Shown: positions 63,321 through 64,000 of the stretch, in pieces
Layout: every line of letters begins with the position of its first letter
Position numbering within the stretch: position 1 is the stretch's first letter
Assembly: GCA_963931865.1 (NCBI GenBank)
Contig: OZ007518.1
Span: 8,360,361-8,424,360 of the forward strand
Direction: 5' to 3'
DNA from: Axinella damicornis
Lineage: Eukaryota; Porifera; Demospongiae; Axinellida; Axinellidae
DNA: 64,000 nt
Made by a program: the position numbers and the translations under genes
Notes under the pieces: model-generated
Databases searched by the model: none
Seen by the model: only the letters and a program-made list of their open reading frames with translations
What the model was told of the DNA's origin: nothing

Positions 63321-64000
63321 ATGCAGTGGGGGGGAAATGAAAGCCATAAATAGATCACCTCCCAAAAGTATTAAGATTGAGCTCCACTCTCTCCCAGTCT
63401 GCAGCCTGGACCAGTTTCGACCCTCATTTATAGTGGTACATGGGTCATCAACAGCAGGCACCGCTCTGGTGGAAAGTGGCAACTGCATGCAAGGCCTTTT
63501 TATATTCAATATAACAGACATAATGCCTGCCTCACCCCCAGAGCCAGCTGCAGGATGGTAGCTATGCACGCTGTTGTCAGTTATCTAGCAAAGCTAGGTT
63601 GGTAGAAAGCTGTCTGCAAACCAACCTCAATATTGACAGCAACTTCAGTTGTGAGTCTCTCACATCTCACCATCAGGTACAACTTGGGTACAACAAATCA
63701 CAAAGTTGGTCAAGAATCAAGGACAGGATGACAATAAGACACTAATGGAATCTGTCCCATGGCCAGAGATGGCCATGATTCCAATGAAAATGATCAATGA
63801 GATGCCCTCCCCTCGAATCTTCAAGAGTTATAGCCATTACAACACGATGGTGGGTGGACTGCCACAAACCAGCCCAGCAAAGTACATCTACATTGCAAGA
63901 AATCCCAAGGATACCGCAGTGTCCTTCTATCACCACGTGTGGGGTTTCATACCCAACCAATACTCACAGCCGTGGGAGCACTTCTTCCGATTGTTCATGA

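Larger units (their letters stand above)
61470..64000 (+). pseudogene. SULT gene 12: class B1 sulfotransferase, probably inactive, cut by the window edge
   Basis: Exon 1 is 61470-61662 and exon 2 starts at 63677 and runs off the window. Exon 1 matches gene 4, but the initiator position is GTG (61470) in place of ATG. No upstream ATG is in frame. The first in-frame ATG is codon 13 (61506-61508), where the other copies have CTG for Leu, so a protein lacking the first 12 residues is possible. YPKSGTTW and RNPKDTAVSF are intact. The catalytic His is replaced: AAG-AGT-TAT (KSY) where all eleven other copies have CAT (KSH). Neighbouring residues also differ (SHYNTMVGG for SPYDKMAGG, FYHHVWGF for FYYHVWGF). 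Loss of both start and catalytic base points to a decaying gene or a pseudoenzyme; the rest of exon 2 is needed to decide. Confidence 0.88.

Overview
The window is eukaryotic and animal-like. It has GT..AG introns, spliced 5' untranslated exons, a tRNA-derived SINE, a non-LTR retrotransposon and dozens of short inverted-repeat DNA elements. The abundance of small foldback elements, frequent AGCT-rich stretches and the compact two-exon genes would fit a demosponge. That is a guess; nothing in the window proves the taxon.

Its main content is a head-to-tail array, all on the + strand, of twelve related cytosolic-type sulfotransferase (SULT) genes from about 9.4 kb to the right edge. Each gene has a short coding exon 1 ending inside the PAPS-binding loop (YPKS-G) and a ~710-base exon 2 starting G-TTW, with a phase-1 intron between. 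Two classes are visible. Class A (genes 1, 2, 3, 5, 7, 8, 10) starts MAQPDxF or MAQLDAF, has TYPKSG and, except gene 3, an upstream noncoding exon with a conserved promoter module. Class B (genes 4, 6, 9, 11, 12) starts MAQPGKFDW or MAQPDWEQ, has SYPKSG, no separate leader exon seen, and a 37-bp minisatellite in its intron. Gene 5 is a pseudogene with a 16-bp deletion and a LINE in its last codons. Gene 12 has lost its initiator ATG and its catalytic histidine and runs off the window. Gene 3 has lost the class A promoter at a SINE. The enzymes differ mostly in two regions that correspond to substrate loops of known SULTs, while the PAPS-binding parts are nearly invariant.

Left part: 1-2497 is a minisatellite with a 451-bp higher-order duplication. 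2559-8281 looks like one large DNA transposon with long inverted arms made of a 9/18-bp minisatellite. It encloses a broken OTU-protease plus cysteine-rich (CXC-like) gene that is itself split by a 1,077-bp inverted-repeat element.

Right part: between genes 10 and 11 (51-58 kb) there is a frameshifted secreted-protein gene, a partial copy of its 3' end, three copies of the same promoter module used by class A SULT genes, and several foldback elements. Paralogous introns give natural empty sites for many insertions, so target-site duplications can be read directly: 9-10 bp for a TAG...CTA-ended family, 8 bp for hAT-like elements, TA for a mariner-like family and TTAA for a piggyBac-like one. 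One TAG...CTA element carries a captured RecQ-type helicase exon with a Walker A motif.
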